This document shows positions 8,811-17,523 of a stretch of 64,000 nt of DNA, one piece after another (the first letter of the stretch is position 1; every line of letters begins with the position of its first letter). Location of the stretch: contig JAFRNK010000077.1 of the NCBI GenBank assembly GCA_017430225.1, positions 58,400 to 122,399 of the forward strand, read 5' to 3'. The notes beneath the pieces were generated by a model, which saw only the letters and a list, made by a program, of their open reading frames with translations, was not told where the DNA came from and made no database searches. Source of the DNA: Clostridia bacterium. GTDB lineage: Bacteria; Bacillota; Clostridia; Christensenellales; Aristaeellaceae. Position numbers and translations under genes: made by a program.

Positions 8811-9950
8811 TCAATTGTTTTTCCGATATGTTTTTAGTTTCGACAAAACTCGCATCAGGACATTTTTCGCTTTGTAAAACTCCAGCCACAGTACCATGGG
8901 TTTATTTGTCGGTTTTTTTGTATCCAAATGATCTATGTTCTGGAAGAAGATCATGGAACATGTTTCAATGGCTATATTCCGATTCACCATAGAAACGGTA
9001 TCTCTTCGCATGTTTTCTCGTATTTGGTTGTCCTCTATCAATTCACGAATCGCTGTTTTCCAAGCCTCAGCTCTATTCTCACATAGTACTGTGCATTCTG
9101 AAAATACACTCAAGCGCGTATAGGGCGGGACATCGGAGTAGACTCCAGCTATTCCCGCCGCTGCATACTCAACAAATTTGTTGTAATGCTTGCAGGCGTG
9201 AAATGGCGTATCCGGCATAGGTGCCAAACCGATGTCCCATTCCAAATCATTGAGCGTCCTTCGGTATTCGTCATAAGAATCCGTATATGGAATACATTTT
9301 GCATCAAGTTCCTTTGCAAAAGATGGAATAGCTCCAAAGAACTCAAATTCCACTTTGTTTCCATACTCTTTCTTGATCTGAATCAGCGCATCCTTGAGAA
9401 TCTCTTCAATGTCTCCCACCCGGTCAATAGAACCGGCAAATCCAATTTTGACAGGTTTTGACGGGTCATGAGGGCGATACGGAATCGGATCAATCGCAGG
9501 TTCTTCAATTTGAATGGCTCTGCGCCCATTTACCGCATATTTTTCCAGAAGTAAAGGTGAAGGAGAAAGAATGGCATCACTCATTTCAATCATGCCACGT
9601 ATATAGCTTTGGATCTCCTTCTGCCCGTAATATGCAGCGCTGCTCACCTCCGGAGAAATATTCAGCAAATCATCATCAATTATATAGATAAGATATTTGC
9701 CGGCTTTATGCAGCAATTTCGTCAGCTGGCATTCGTACCAACTGTCCAAGCGCCCAAGAAGAACGATTTGTGCCCAGTTTAGATCATCGTTGGTCAGTTT
9801 CATTTCTTGCACTGCCCTGTACTGCAGTTTTCCTTCCTTCGCCAGGTACTCCAATTGGCAATGCCCGCAAAGCCGGACGGAAGGAATCATCTTTCGGTAA
9901 ATCAGCAGGACATGCTTGCTTTTACTATCCAAATCATGTGAATCTTTCAT
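8811..9950 (-). CDS. Glycosyltransferase, GT4-like
   Basis: This protein of about 379 aa has the two-domain look of a GT-B glycosyltransferase. The C-terminal half has KIGFAGSIDRVGDIEEIL (donor-domain start), LEWDIGLAPMPDTPFHACKHYNKFVEYAAAG (the glutamate-containing donor-binding region, with KFVEYAAAGI as the E-x7-E-like element) and a final helical tail. A hydrophobic N-terminal signal is absent, so it acts in the cytoplasm. The start at 9950 has AGGA about seven bases upstream; an ATG at 9968 in the same frame is possible. It follows the ABC exporter genes and is assumed to add a sugar to the glycan; donor unknown. Confidence 0.8.
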   Translation of the reverse strand: MKDSHDLDSKSKHVLLIYRKMIPSVRLCGHCQLEYLAKEGKLQYRAVQEMKLTNDDLNWAQIVLLGRLDSWYECQLTKLLHKAGKYLIYIIDDDLLNISPEVSSAAYYGQKEIQSYIRGMIEMSDAILSPSPLLLEKYAVNGRRAIQIEEPAIDPIPYRPHDPSKPVKIGFAGSIDRVGDIEEILKDALIQIKKEYGNKVEFEFFGAIPSFAKELDAKCIPYTDSYDEYRRTLNDLEWDIGLAPMPDTPFHACKHYNKFVEYAAAGIAGVYSDVPPYTRLSVFSECTVLCENRAEAWKTAIRELIEDNQIRENMRRDTVSMVNRNIAIETCSMIFFQNIDHLDTKKPTNKPMVLWLEFYKAKNVLMRVLSKLKTYRKNN

Positions 9951-9973
9951 AATTGTATCCTGCCTCATCTGCT

Positions 9974-10729
9974 TTACATTTGCTCATATGCATCACATAC
10001 TTCATCCGTATTTCCAAACAGTCGCAACCGACCATGATCCAGCCATACAGTGCGGCTGCACATTTTTCTGATTTGCTCTATATCATGGGAAACAAACAAT
10101 ACAGTAGTACCTCCGCTCATCAATTCCATCATGCGGTTAAAACTCTTTTGCTGAAATTCGATGTCACCTACAGAAAGCACCTCATCAACAATCAGGATTT
10201 CAGGTTTAATCACAGTGGCAATAGAGAACGCCAATCGGGCAATCATACCCGATGAATAGTTGCGCAAAGGAACGTCAATAAACTGTCCGATTTCTGAAAA
10301 ATCAACGATTTCATCGTATTTGCTTTTTAGGAAGTCTTCCGAATAGCCCAAAATCGCGCCATTTAGAAAGATATTCTCATGTCCGTTCATGTCCATGTCG
10401 AAACCGCTCCCCAATTCCAACATAGGGGCAACATTTCCATAAACACTTACGCTCCCCTCTGTTGGTTTCAGGATTCCAGAAATGATTTTCAATATGGTAC
10501 TTTTGCCCGCACCATTTCTGCCGATCAGACCAACGACTTCCCCTTTTCGGACTTCAAAACTGACATTGGTGAGCGCATCAAAATAATTATACTTTATCTC
10601 CTTTCGAATTTTCTTAACAACAAATTCTTTGAGACTGTTGATTTTGTCGTTTGCCATACGATAACGCATGGTTACGTTCTTTGCTTCAATCATGACTGGC
10701 TGATTAGATTGCTCTGATTCCGTATACAT
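9974..10729 (-). CDS. ABC exporter ATPase for surface polysaccharide (Wzt type)
   Basis: This 251-aa protein is the nucleotide-binding subunit of a polysaccharide/teichoic-acid type exporter. Walker A is GRNGAGKST, the signature is YSSGMIARLAFS, Walker B is ILIVDEVLSVGD and the switch histidine is in FVSHD. It ends soon after the ATPase core, so it is the short form without the C-terminal carbohydrate-binding domain found in longer Wzt proteins. The partner permease is 15 bases upstream in the operon. It would energise export of the lipid-linked glycan across the membrane. Confidence 0.92.
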   Translation of the reverse strand: MYTESEQSNQPVMIEAKNVTMRYRMANDKINSLKEFVVKKIRKEIKYNYFDALTNVSFEVRKGEVVGLIGRNGAGKSTILKIISGILKPTEGSVSVYGNVAPMLELGSGFDMDMNGHENIFLNGAILGYSEDFLKSKYDEIVDFSEIGQFIDVPLRNYSSGMIARLAFSIATVIKPEILIVDEVLSVGDIEFQQKSFNRMMELMSGGTTVLFVSHDIEQIRKMCSRTVWLDHGRLRLFGNTDEVCDAYEQM

Positions 10730-10744
10730 AATGTGCTCACCTCC

Positions 10745-12184
10745 TCACAGATAAAGAATAAACCGATCCTGATACTTTCTAAACACCCAAACGCCTAGCA
10801 CCAGGAACAAGGAAGCGCTGAGTATACAATTCAGGTACATGACTGGCTCCGGGGAGATACCGTCAATGATACAGATTCGTGCAAAAGTAATAAACTGATA
10901 TAATGGATTCAGCCGATATACCCCAATGATTTGCCGCGGAATGATGCTCTCAGGATAAAACAGTGGCGTCAAATACATCCAGATCATGCTGATAACATTC
11001 CATAAAAACTGTGTATCCTGGAAAAAAGTCATAGCTGTTGTCAGCAACAGCGAAATGCCAATAATGAAACCCACGAAACAGAGTATATCAAAGAGCAGCA
11101 GAACTAAAGACAGATGAAAAGGAGAAGCTGTAACAAGCATAACAAGGAACAGCGGAACCAAAGCCAGCAGGAAATTGATCAATGAAGATATTACGCGGGT
11201 AAATGGGTATATATACTTCGGTACATAAACCTTTTTGATCAGCGAAGCATTGCTCGTAATGGAAGTCATACCCAATGTAACAGCTTCGGAAAAAAAGCTG
11301 AAGAATACGATACCGGTCAGCAAATATACGGGGAAATTCTTTATATCACTTTTGAATAAAGTTGAAAAAACAACGTATTGAACCGCCATCGTTAATAAGG
11401 GATTTAAAAAACTCCAGACCAGTCCCAGCGAAGAGCGTTTGTATTTAGTTTTAAAATCCCTGGAAACCAATTGCCGGAACAACAAACCGTATCGGGTCAT
11501 CAATGTGAAAACCGCGACTAGCGGATTATTCATTCCTTTTTTGGCCTTACTCCACCAGTATAAGCAAAGAAGCAAAGCCAGTAAAAACACACCTGTAACG
11601 ATTACCCAGTACAGAATATAGAACGGCCGCTCAAGATCTCCGACCATATCAATGCACAGTCGCCCTATTGTATATGATCCGTTTAGGGACGCATACCTCT
11701 CATTTTCAACCGGGGTTCCTTCTGCCCATTCGACGCCGGAGTAAACAGTCAATGCATTACCCGGTGTGCATCCATCAGTTGTAATGCTTAATACTATCGA
11801 CTCCATTTCTGAGCAGATAATTGGAGATTTAAGACCAATGTATGTATATGCATTATTTTTGAAGGATGCCGCATCGCGTGTTTCTTCCGCAAGGACAGTT
11901 CCCTCTCTATTTGATAAGACAATTCTCATACTGCCGGTGTTTACACGGTCATATGTTCCCGCGAAAAGACTAACTCCCCTGATTCGATTCATTCGGATTT
12001 CAAATTCCTGAGTTACCACCTCCCCATCCGTTATTTCATCGATAACCGAAGAAGGGGTCACGCTTTTACTATTCACTTCTGCGTAACGAAACTGCGGATA
12101 AGCTACTGCATATATCAACAGCACTAATGCCCAATATATGGCAAATGCTCTTACCAGCACTTTCTTTGCCCCTTTTACATCCAT
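10745..12184 (-). CDS. ABC exporter permease (Wzm type) with N-terminal extracytoplasmic domain
   Basis: This 479-aa protein has a C-terminal ABC-2 type permease (about residues 215-479) with the family pattern RDFKTKYKRSSLGLVWSFLNPLLTM, six hydrophobic segments and a FYPESIIP loop. Ahead of it are a hydrophobic helix (about 13-30), some 150 residues of hydrophilic, beta-rich sequence and a second helix (about 187-207). This places an extra domain outside the membrane. Ordinary Wzm proteins are about 260 aa and lack it. The paired ATPase lacks the usual carbohydrate-binding domain, so the extra domain may have taken over substrate contact; this is inference. Confidence 0.88.
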   Translation of the reverse strand: MDVKGAKKVLVRAFAIYWALVLLIYAVAYPQFRYAEVNSKSVTPSSVIDEITDGEVVTQEFEIRMNRIRGVSLFAGTYDRVNTGSMRIVLSNREGTVLAEETRDAASFKNNAYTYIGLKSPIICSEMESIVLSITTDGCTPGNALTVYSGVEWAEGTPVENERYASLNGSYTIGRLCIDMVGDLERPFYILYWVIVTGVFLLALLLCLYWWSKAKKGMNNPLVAVFTLMTRYGLLFRQLVSRDFKTKYKRSSLGLVWSFLNPLLTMAVQYVVFSTLFKSDIKNFPVYLLTGIVFFSFFSEAVTLGMTSITSNASLIKKVYVPKYIYPFTRVISSLINFLLALVPLFLVMLVTASPFHLSLVLLLFDILCFVGFIIGISLLLTTAMTFFQDTQFLWNVISMIWMYLTPLFYPESIIPRQIIGVYRLNPLYQFITFARICIIDGISPEPVMYLNCILSASLFLVLGVWVFRKYQDRFILYL

Positions 12185-12208
12185 AAGCCTTTTACAAAAA
12201 CCTCCTAA

Positions 12209-13141
12209 TCAGCCCAATAATACGAAGCCTGTTTTTCTCGTCCATCCATGTATAAAACACCCGTTTTTGCCATAAAACAATAAGCCGCTGTGTTTCTTTT
12301 CAAAGTCATGAAGAAATCTGCAATCTTCTTCTGTGAGAACCATTGCATACGTCTGATGGAAGACACTTGCCTGCAGCTTTTTTTGACGAATAGTGTTAAT
12401 GACTTCCTCTATGCTGCTCAACTTGGCAAGAATATAATGAATGCTCCCAACTTTCTTTGCACCCACTTCATTTTCTTCATGCTGCCGATACGTCCCCAGC
12501 GATTCATCCAGATAAATGATCTTCCCAAATCGGGCTGCTGCCACCGCCAGCCACCAATCGTGCATGATCACGCGCGAGGTATCGATGCATTTACTCCCAA
12601 GCTTTGCCAGCGATTGGTTGATACCCATCGCCCCGCCTGTGACCACGTTCTGGAATAATATGCTCCGGTAATCGAAGTTCCCACAGTATTGCTTCTGATA
12701 CCTCATCAGCGAAGGTGCTAACGGATGAAGCTGAGCATCTGTAGGCATTTGGTCACTGAACACCAACAATGGAGTTTCCACGCCATACTGCCTTTCTGCT
12801 TCACGCATCACCGCTTTCAACTTAGCGATTTTGTCCGGATACCAGGTATCGTCCTGATCACAGAAAAGCATCCATTTTGCGTCACATTGTTTCATCAAAT
12901 GAAAGAAATGATCTCTCGCATTGCGGAATTGTTGACCGGAGTAATACCTGGCAATTTTTTCCGGATGGCGGCCGACATAGCTGTCGATAATAGCGGAGGT
13001 GTCGTCAGTGGAACAATCATCCGATATGGTCAGATGCCATCCGCTATCCGACTGGTTCAGAATAGAATCTATCTGTTCCCGCAAATAAGACGCTCCATTG
13101 TATGTCGCCATCAAGATCTCAATTTGGTCCGTTTTTATCAC
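12209..13141 (-). CDS. Glycosyltransferase family 2
   Basis: This GT-A fold protein of about 310 aa has ILMATYNGASYLREQIDSIL at its start, ISDDCSTDDTS for nucleotide binding and a metal-binding region at CDQDDTWYPDK. The last 80 residues are helical and membrane-proximal. Rhamnosyltransferases of Gram-positive wall glycans look like this, but the donor cannot be read. The GTG start at 13141 overlaps the upstream stop by four bases (GTGA) and has GGAG about seven bases upstream; the same frame stays open to 13204 without a comparable site. Confidence 0.88.
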   Translation of the reverse strand: MIKTDQIEILMATYNGASYLREQIDSILNQSDSGWHLTISDDCSTDDTSAIIDSYVGRHPEKIARYYSGQQFRNARDHFFHLMKQCDAKWMLFCDQDDTWYPDKIAKLKAVMREAERQYGVETPLLVFSDQMPTDAQLHPLAPSLMRYQKQYCGNFDYRSILFQNVVTGGAMGINQSLAKLGSKCIDTSRVIMHDWWLAVAAARFGKIIYLDESLGTYRQHEENEVGAKKVGSIHYILAKLSSIEEVINTIRQKKLQASVFHQTYAMVLTEEDCRFLHDFEKKHSGLLFYGKNGCFIHGWTRKTGFVLLG

Positions 13142-14001
13142 TCCTGTGCTCCGATCCTTTTTCCCTTCCTGTTTCCCAGCAACCGAGAGGCACAATTCAG
13201 CCAAAATGGAATAATTTCTGATACTCTGTGTTCAGTCGCCAGTTTTTGAGTTACAAACTTAACCAGCCGAATGCCTTCTCCCATTTCTCCTTCCGTCCCA
13301 AATCTATCGCCATACTTTGCCAGAAACTGGCCAATGAGACAATTGCGCCGATACTCCTGTTTCAATGTATAATGGTGAGAATGCCGCACAACCGCTTCCG
13401 CCTGATAAGCCAGCTTGTATCCTGCATCCAGAAAATCGGCTGCAATCAGCATGTCTTCATTAGTGATAATCGGATTTTTGAATCCGCCGATTGCTTCATA
13501 AGCACTGACGCGATATGCCGTGCATACATCTGATAACAGGTAAGAAGCAATCCCTTTTTGCTTAATATCCGCTTTGTTCCAGACACAGCTTGTCTCAGGA
13601 TACCGGAATTCCCTGACTGCTTTTTCCGCCGCCGTCGCATCATCATATGCGACTTGTCGGGCACACACGGCAGCAACGTTTGGGTCAACCAATGGTTCCA
13701 ACAGTTTTTCAATGCATTGTTCACCCTCGGGGAGCGCATCCTGTGTCATCATCACAACCACAGGTGTTGTGCATGCGCGGACCGCCATATCCCGCGTACC
13801 GCCATGATCAAACTCAGTTCGTTTTATTCTGATTACTCGTACCCGGTCGCATTCCTCTGCTTGTAATATCGCGTCATCATCAGATTCAGAGTCCACTATC
13901 ACGATCTCAGCTGGAGGGACTGTCTGCATCAAAAGAGCGTTTATCAGACACCCCAGTTTTTTTCCTGCATTCAGTGTCGGAATAATCACTGAGTATTTCA
14001 T
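13138..14001 (-). CDS. Glycosyltransferase family 2
   Basis: This 287-aa GT-A glycosyltransferase opens with YSVIIPTLNAGKKLGCLI, has EIVIVDSESDD for nucleotide binding and a late NEDMLIAADFLDAGYKL element with the catalytic-base acidic residue. A histidine-rich RHSHHYT near the C-terminus is typical of rhamnosyltransferase-like members. Its start overlaps the stop of the priming sugar transferase by four bases, so it probably adds an early sugar to the lipid-linked primer. Confidence 0.88.
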   Translation of the reverse strand: MKYSVIIPTLNAGKKLGCLINALLMQTVPPAEIVIVDSESDDDAILQAEECDRVRVIRIKRTEFDHGGTRDMAVRACTTPVVVMMTQDALPEGEQCIEKLLEPLVDPNVAAVCARQVAYDDATAAEKAVREFRYPETSCVWNKADIKQKGIASYLLSDVCTAYRVSAYEAIGGFKNPIITNEDMLIAADFLDAGYKLAYQAEAVVRHSHHYTLKQEYRRNCLIGQFLAKYGDRFGTEGEMGEGIRLVKFVTQKLATEHRVSEIIPFWLNCASRLLGNRKGKRIGAQE

Positions 14002-15422
14002 GATTGTTTTCCTTGTTTTTCTTTCATTTCCTGCGCCGCATACAGTTTTTCCTTGTTCATCATCCCCCCGAACACCGTTTTAAACAGGATCTTTATATCC
14101 AGCCAAGCGCTCCAGTTGTCGATATACCAGAGGTCCAGTTCCACGCGCTTTACAATGCTGGTATCGCCCCGATAGCCGTTAATCTGGGCCCATCCGGTCA
14201 TACCGGGGCGGACCTGGTGCTTGACCATATAGAACGGAACCGTTTCCTTGAATTCATTGACGAAGCGCGGGAGTTCCGGCCTTGGGCCGACCAGGCTCAT
14301 ATCGCCCTTGAAGACGTTCCAGAGCTGCGGTAATTCATCGAGGCTCGTTTTGCGGATCAGGCTGCCGAAGCCCGTCCGCCGGTTGTCCGTAATCGTCGAC
14401 CAAGCAGTATTCTCTTCGTCGTTAACCCTCATGCTACGGAATTTGAGCATGTTGAACGCGCGCCGCTCATAACCGACACGCTGCTGCTTGAACAGGATCG
14501 GGCCGGGACTGGAAAGCTTGACCCCGATCGCGATGCAAGCCAGCAGCGGGCTCAGGATGATCAGCCCAAGACCACTGGCGATCATGTCGAAACCGCGTTT
14601 GATCATCGCCCAGCCGACGTTTTCAAGCCTGTTGGCGCGCATGGCAATCAGCTTGCTGCTGCCGACAGTCTCAATAATGGGGTGTGCCGGGATCACGTCG
14701 TAATAAAACGGGATGATATAATACTTGACACCGTTCTTCTCGCACGCGGCGATCAGTTCGCGGATATGGGAATACTCATCATGATCGAGGGCGATGACCG
14801 CTTCGTTAATATCCAAAGCAGCCAGCTGCTGATCAAGCTGGTCGAATCCGCCCAGGTAATTGCTCAGGTGCGGATTCTCTTTGCCGATGAATCCTTTGAC
14901 ATGAATGCCAAGACCGACTTCATTCAGCGTGTCCTGCTCATACTGCATGGCCGACTTACCCGTACCCAGCACCAGAACATGCTTGAGGTTGAATCCATGC
15001 GCCCGCATCTGCCTGAACACCAGGCGCATGAAGATGTATTTCCCTGAAAGAAGAACCAGGGTGAACAGATAAAAACTGAAAAGTACGCCCCGGGAGAATT
15101 CCACAAGGCGGAAAATGAATAGCAGCGTGGACGCGACCAAAATCGCCACGGAAGTGGAGAGGAAGATTCTTTCCAGCTTCCATGACAGTTTTTTCGTCCT
15201 GGTCGTTGTATACAGGCCGGAAGCCGCCAATGTCAGCAGCAGCGCGATCGCATATAAGCACGACAACAGCAGCGTTCTCCCGCTCAAAGCCGCCATGTTG
15301 TCACTGCGGCCGCCCATCACATCCAGCCAGAACCAGGTCGCCAGAACATAGGACGCGACTACCACAAGAAAATCCAGCAGAACATTGATGCGGTTGAGGA
15401 ACAATTGGTTCCTGCGAATCAA
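13998..15422 (-). CDS. Undecaprenyl-phosphate sugar-1-phosphate transferase (priming enzyme)
   Basis: This protein of about 474 aa starts polysaccharide synthesis by loading a sugar-1-phosphate onto the polyprenyl-phosphate carrier. Four hydrophobic N-terminal segments and a central Rossmann-like domain (HVLVLGTGKSA) are followed by the conserved catalytic region: KRGFDMIASGLGLIILSP, KFRSMRVNDEEN, SLDELPQLWNVFKGDMSLVG with PRPE, and VRPGMTGWAQINGYRGDT. I chose the TTG at 15422 because AAAGGAGG lies seven bases upstream and the protein then starts like its homologues (IRRNQLFLNRINVLLDF). The frame stays open to 15608, but that extension starts at the likely transcription start and looks non-coding. 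First gene of the polysaccharide operon. Confidence 0.9.
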   Translation of the reverse strand: MIRRNQLFLNRINVLLDFLVVVASYVLATWFWLDVMGGRSDNMAALSGRTLLLSCLYAIALLLTLAASGLYTTTRTKKLSWKLERIFLSTSVAILVASTLLFIFRLVEFSRGVLFSFYLFTLVLLSGKYIFMRLVFRQMRAHGFNLKHVLVLGTGKSAMQYEQDTLNEVGLGIHVKGFIGKENPHLSNYLGGFDQLDQQLAALDINEAVIALDHDEYSHIRELIAACEKNGVKYYIIPFYYDVIPAHPIIETVGSSKLIAMRANRLENVGWAMIKRGFDMIASGLGLIILSPLLACIAIGVKLSSPGPILFKQQRVGYERRAFNMLKFRSMRVNDEENTAWSTITDNRRTGFGSLIRKTSLDELPQLWNVFKGDMSLVGPRPELPRFVNEFKETVPFYMVKHQVRPGMTGWAQINGYRGDTSIVKRVELDLWYIDNWSAWLDIKILFKTVFGGMMNKEKLYAAQEMKEKQGKQS

Positions 15423-15616
15423 GAGAGTGCCTCCTTTATCATCAAAAGGCAGGGAGAAATCATTCTGAAATGCTCCGCCTCTCGGAAAATCCTGCATTAC
15501 CGGACAGGTTTGAGTTCGTACCGCAGAAGGCAGGATTCGTTTCCGGCATGATGCATTCATTAACCATGGATTTTTGCGGAATCCGGGCCGTTTCGGCAAG
15601 CCTTTCATCCTATATA

Positions 15617-15645
15617 ATTGTAAGTAAAACAGCCGTATTTGTCAA
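15617..15645 (-). promoter_or_regulatory. Promoter of the polysaccharide operon
   Basis: On the minus strand TTGACA (15640-15645) is separated by 17 bases from TACAAT (15617-15622), a near-consensus housekeeping promoter. Transcription would start near 15610 and leave a leader of about 190 bases before the priming transferase. Confidence 0.75.
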
Positions 15646-15707
15646 CGTCAATTCTTCCGGCAAAGGTGCTAAGGAACCCGCTGTAAGATATGGCGGTTCA
15701 GGCCATC

Positions 15708-15738
15708 AAAAAGGCCCGGAAACCACAAATTTCCGGGC
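15708..15738 (-). terminator. Intrinsic terminator of the purine operon
   Basis: GCCCGGAAA (15714-15722) pairs perfectly with TTTCCGGGC (15730-15738). On the minus strand the hairpin is followed by a short T run (15708-15712). It lies downstream of fhs and separates the purine operon from the polysaccharide promoter. Confidence 0.8.
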
Positions 15739-15825
15739 ACTATAACCAAGGTATCAGGAATTGAATCAAATCGGATCAAAAAGCATAAAGAAATGGATGG
15801 ATTTTGATCCCGTTGCCGGTATGTA

Positions 15826-17502
15826 TCAGAACAGCCCGCTGATCCGGCCGTTTTCGTCCACGTCGATCTTCTCAGCGGCGGGCACCTTTGGCAGGCCCGG
15901 CATCGTCATGATATCGCCGGTCAGCACCACCACAAAGCCCGCGCCAGCGGAGACCTTTACATTCTTCACAGTGACCGTGAAATCTTCCGGCGCGCCGAGT
16001 TTTGCGGGATCGTCGGAGAAACTGTACTGCGTCTTCGCGACGCAGACCGGCAGGCGGTCGAAGCCGAGCGCCGTCAGCTGATCGATCTGCTTCTTCGCGG
16101 CGGGCAGCACAGCAATGTCCTTGCCGCCGTAGATCTTTGTCACGATGGCGCGGATCTTGTCCTCGATGCTGCCGTCCAGCTTGTATGAGAAGGTAAAGCT
16201 GCCCTTTTCCTCTTCGCACAGGCGGACCACTTCGCGGGCCAGCGCTTCGCCGCCCTTGCCGCCTTCCGCCCAGACCGTGGACAGGACGGTATTGACGCCC
16301 AACTCGCGGCATTTGCGGATGATGAAGTCGATTTCCGCGTCCGTATCGGTCGGGAAACGGTTGACCGCGACCACGCAGGGCAGCTGATAGACGTTCTTGA
16401 TATTGGACACGTGCCTGAGCAGGTTCGGGATGCCCTTTTCGAGCGCCACGAGATCTTCCGTTCCGAGCTGCTTCTTGTCGAGGCCGCCGTGCATTTTAAG
16501 CGCGCGCACCGTGGCGACGACGACCACCGCGTCGGGGGTCAGGCCGGCCATGCGGCACTTGATATCCAGGAACTTTTCCGCACCGAGATCCGCGCCGAAG
16601 CCAGCTTCGGTGACGGTGTAATCGCCCATCTTCAGCGCCAGACGGGTCGCCATGACGGAGTTGCACCCGTGCGCGATGTTGGCGAAGGGACCGCCATGCA
16701 CGAAAGCAGGCGTGCCTTCCAGCGTCTGCACCAGGTTGGGCTTCAGGGCGTCCTTGAGCAGCGCGGTCATGGCGCCGACAGCCTTCAGGTCGCCCGCAGT
16801 GACAGGCTTGTCGTCATAAGTGTAGCCCACGATGATGCGGGAAAGCCGCGCCTTGAGATCCGTGATCGAGGAAGCGAGGCAGAACACAGCCATGATCTCG
16901 CTGGCTACGGTGATGTCAAAGCCGTCTTCCCTCGGGGTGCCGTTGACCTTTCCGCCCAGGCCGTCGACGATGAATCGAAGCTGGCGGTCATTCATGTCCA
17001 CGCAGCGCTTCCAGGTGATTTTGCGGGTATCGATGCCCAGCTGGTTGCCCTGCTGGATATGGTTGTCCAGCATCGCTGCCAGCAGGTTGTTGGCCGCGCC
17101 GATGGCGTGGAAGTCGCCGGTGAAGTGAAGGTTGATATCTTCCATGGGCACGACCTGGGCGTAGCCGCCGCCGGCCGCGCCGCCCTTGATGCCGAAAACC
17201 GGGCCCAGGGAAGGCTCGCGCAGGGCCACCGTCACATCCTTGCCGATGCGGCGCAGGCCGTCCGCAAGCCCGATGGTGGTGGTGGTTTTGCCCTCGCCCG
17301 CCGGAGTGGGCGTGATGGCGGTGACGAGCACCAGCTTGCCGTCGGGACGGTCTGTCTCCTTCAGCAGCGCGGGATCCACCTTGGCCTTCCAGCGGCCGTA
17401 TTGTTCGATGTATTTCTCGTCAATATGCGCTTTGGCGGCGATTTCGGTGATGGGCTGCATTTTGCAGGACTGGGCGATTTCAATGTCAGTCAGGTAGGCC
17501 AT
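15826..17502 (-). CDS. fhs: Formate--tetrahydrofolate ligase
   Basis: This 558-aa enzyme makes 10-formyl-THF from formate, THF and ATP in the cytoplasm, the one-carbon donor for PurN and AICAR transformylase. The nucleotide-binding motif [19 protein letters not shown] is near residue 66 and [20 protein letters not shown] follows; length is normal. It is the last gene of the purine operon, 21 bases after purL, with a terminator downstream. The same operon carries a formate/nitrite-type channel, which supports formate as the intended one-carbon source. Confidence 0.97.
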   Translation of the reverse strand: MAYLTDIEIAQSCKMQPITEIAAKAHIDEKYIEQYGRWKAKVDPALLKETDRPDGKLVLVTAITPTPAGEGKTTTTIGLADGLRRIGKDVTVALREPSLGPVFGIKGGAAGGGYAQVVPMEDINLHFTGDFHAIGAANNLLAAMLDNHIQQGNQLGIDTRKITWKRCVDMNDRQLRFIVDGLGGKVNGTPREDGFDITVASEIMAVFCLASSITDLKARLSRIIVGYTYDDKPVTAGDLKAVGAMTALLKDALKPNLVQTLEGTPAFVHGGPFANIAHGCNSVMATRLALKMGDYTVTEAGFGADLGAEKFLDIKCRMAGLTPDAVVVVATVRALKMHGGLDKKQLGTEDLVALEKGIPNLLRHVSNIKNVYQLPCVVAVNRFPTDTDAEIDFIIRKCRELGVNTVLSTVWAEGGKGGEALAREVVRLCEEEKGSFTFSYKLDGSIEDKIRAIVTKIYGGKDIAVLPAAKKQIDQLTALGFDRLPVCVAKTQYSFSDDPAKLGAPEDFTVTVKNVKVSAGAGFVVVLTGDIMTMPGLPKVPAAEKIDVDENGRISGLF

Positions 17503-17523
17503 GGTTCATTGTTCCTTTCCGTT

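Noticed and set aside
15423-15608. N-terminal extension of the priming sugar transferase to an ATG at 15608
   Set aside because: The ATG coincides with the predicted transcription start, the added residues do not resemble the family, and the TTG at 15422 has a strong ribosome-binding site.
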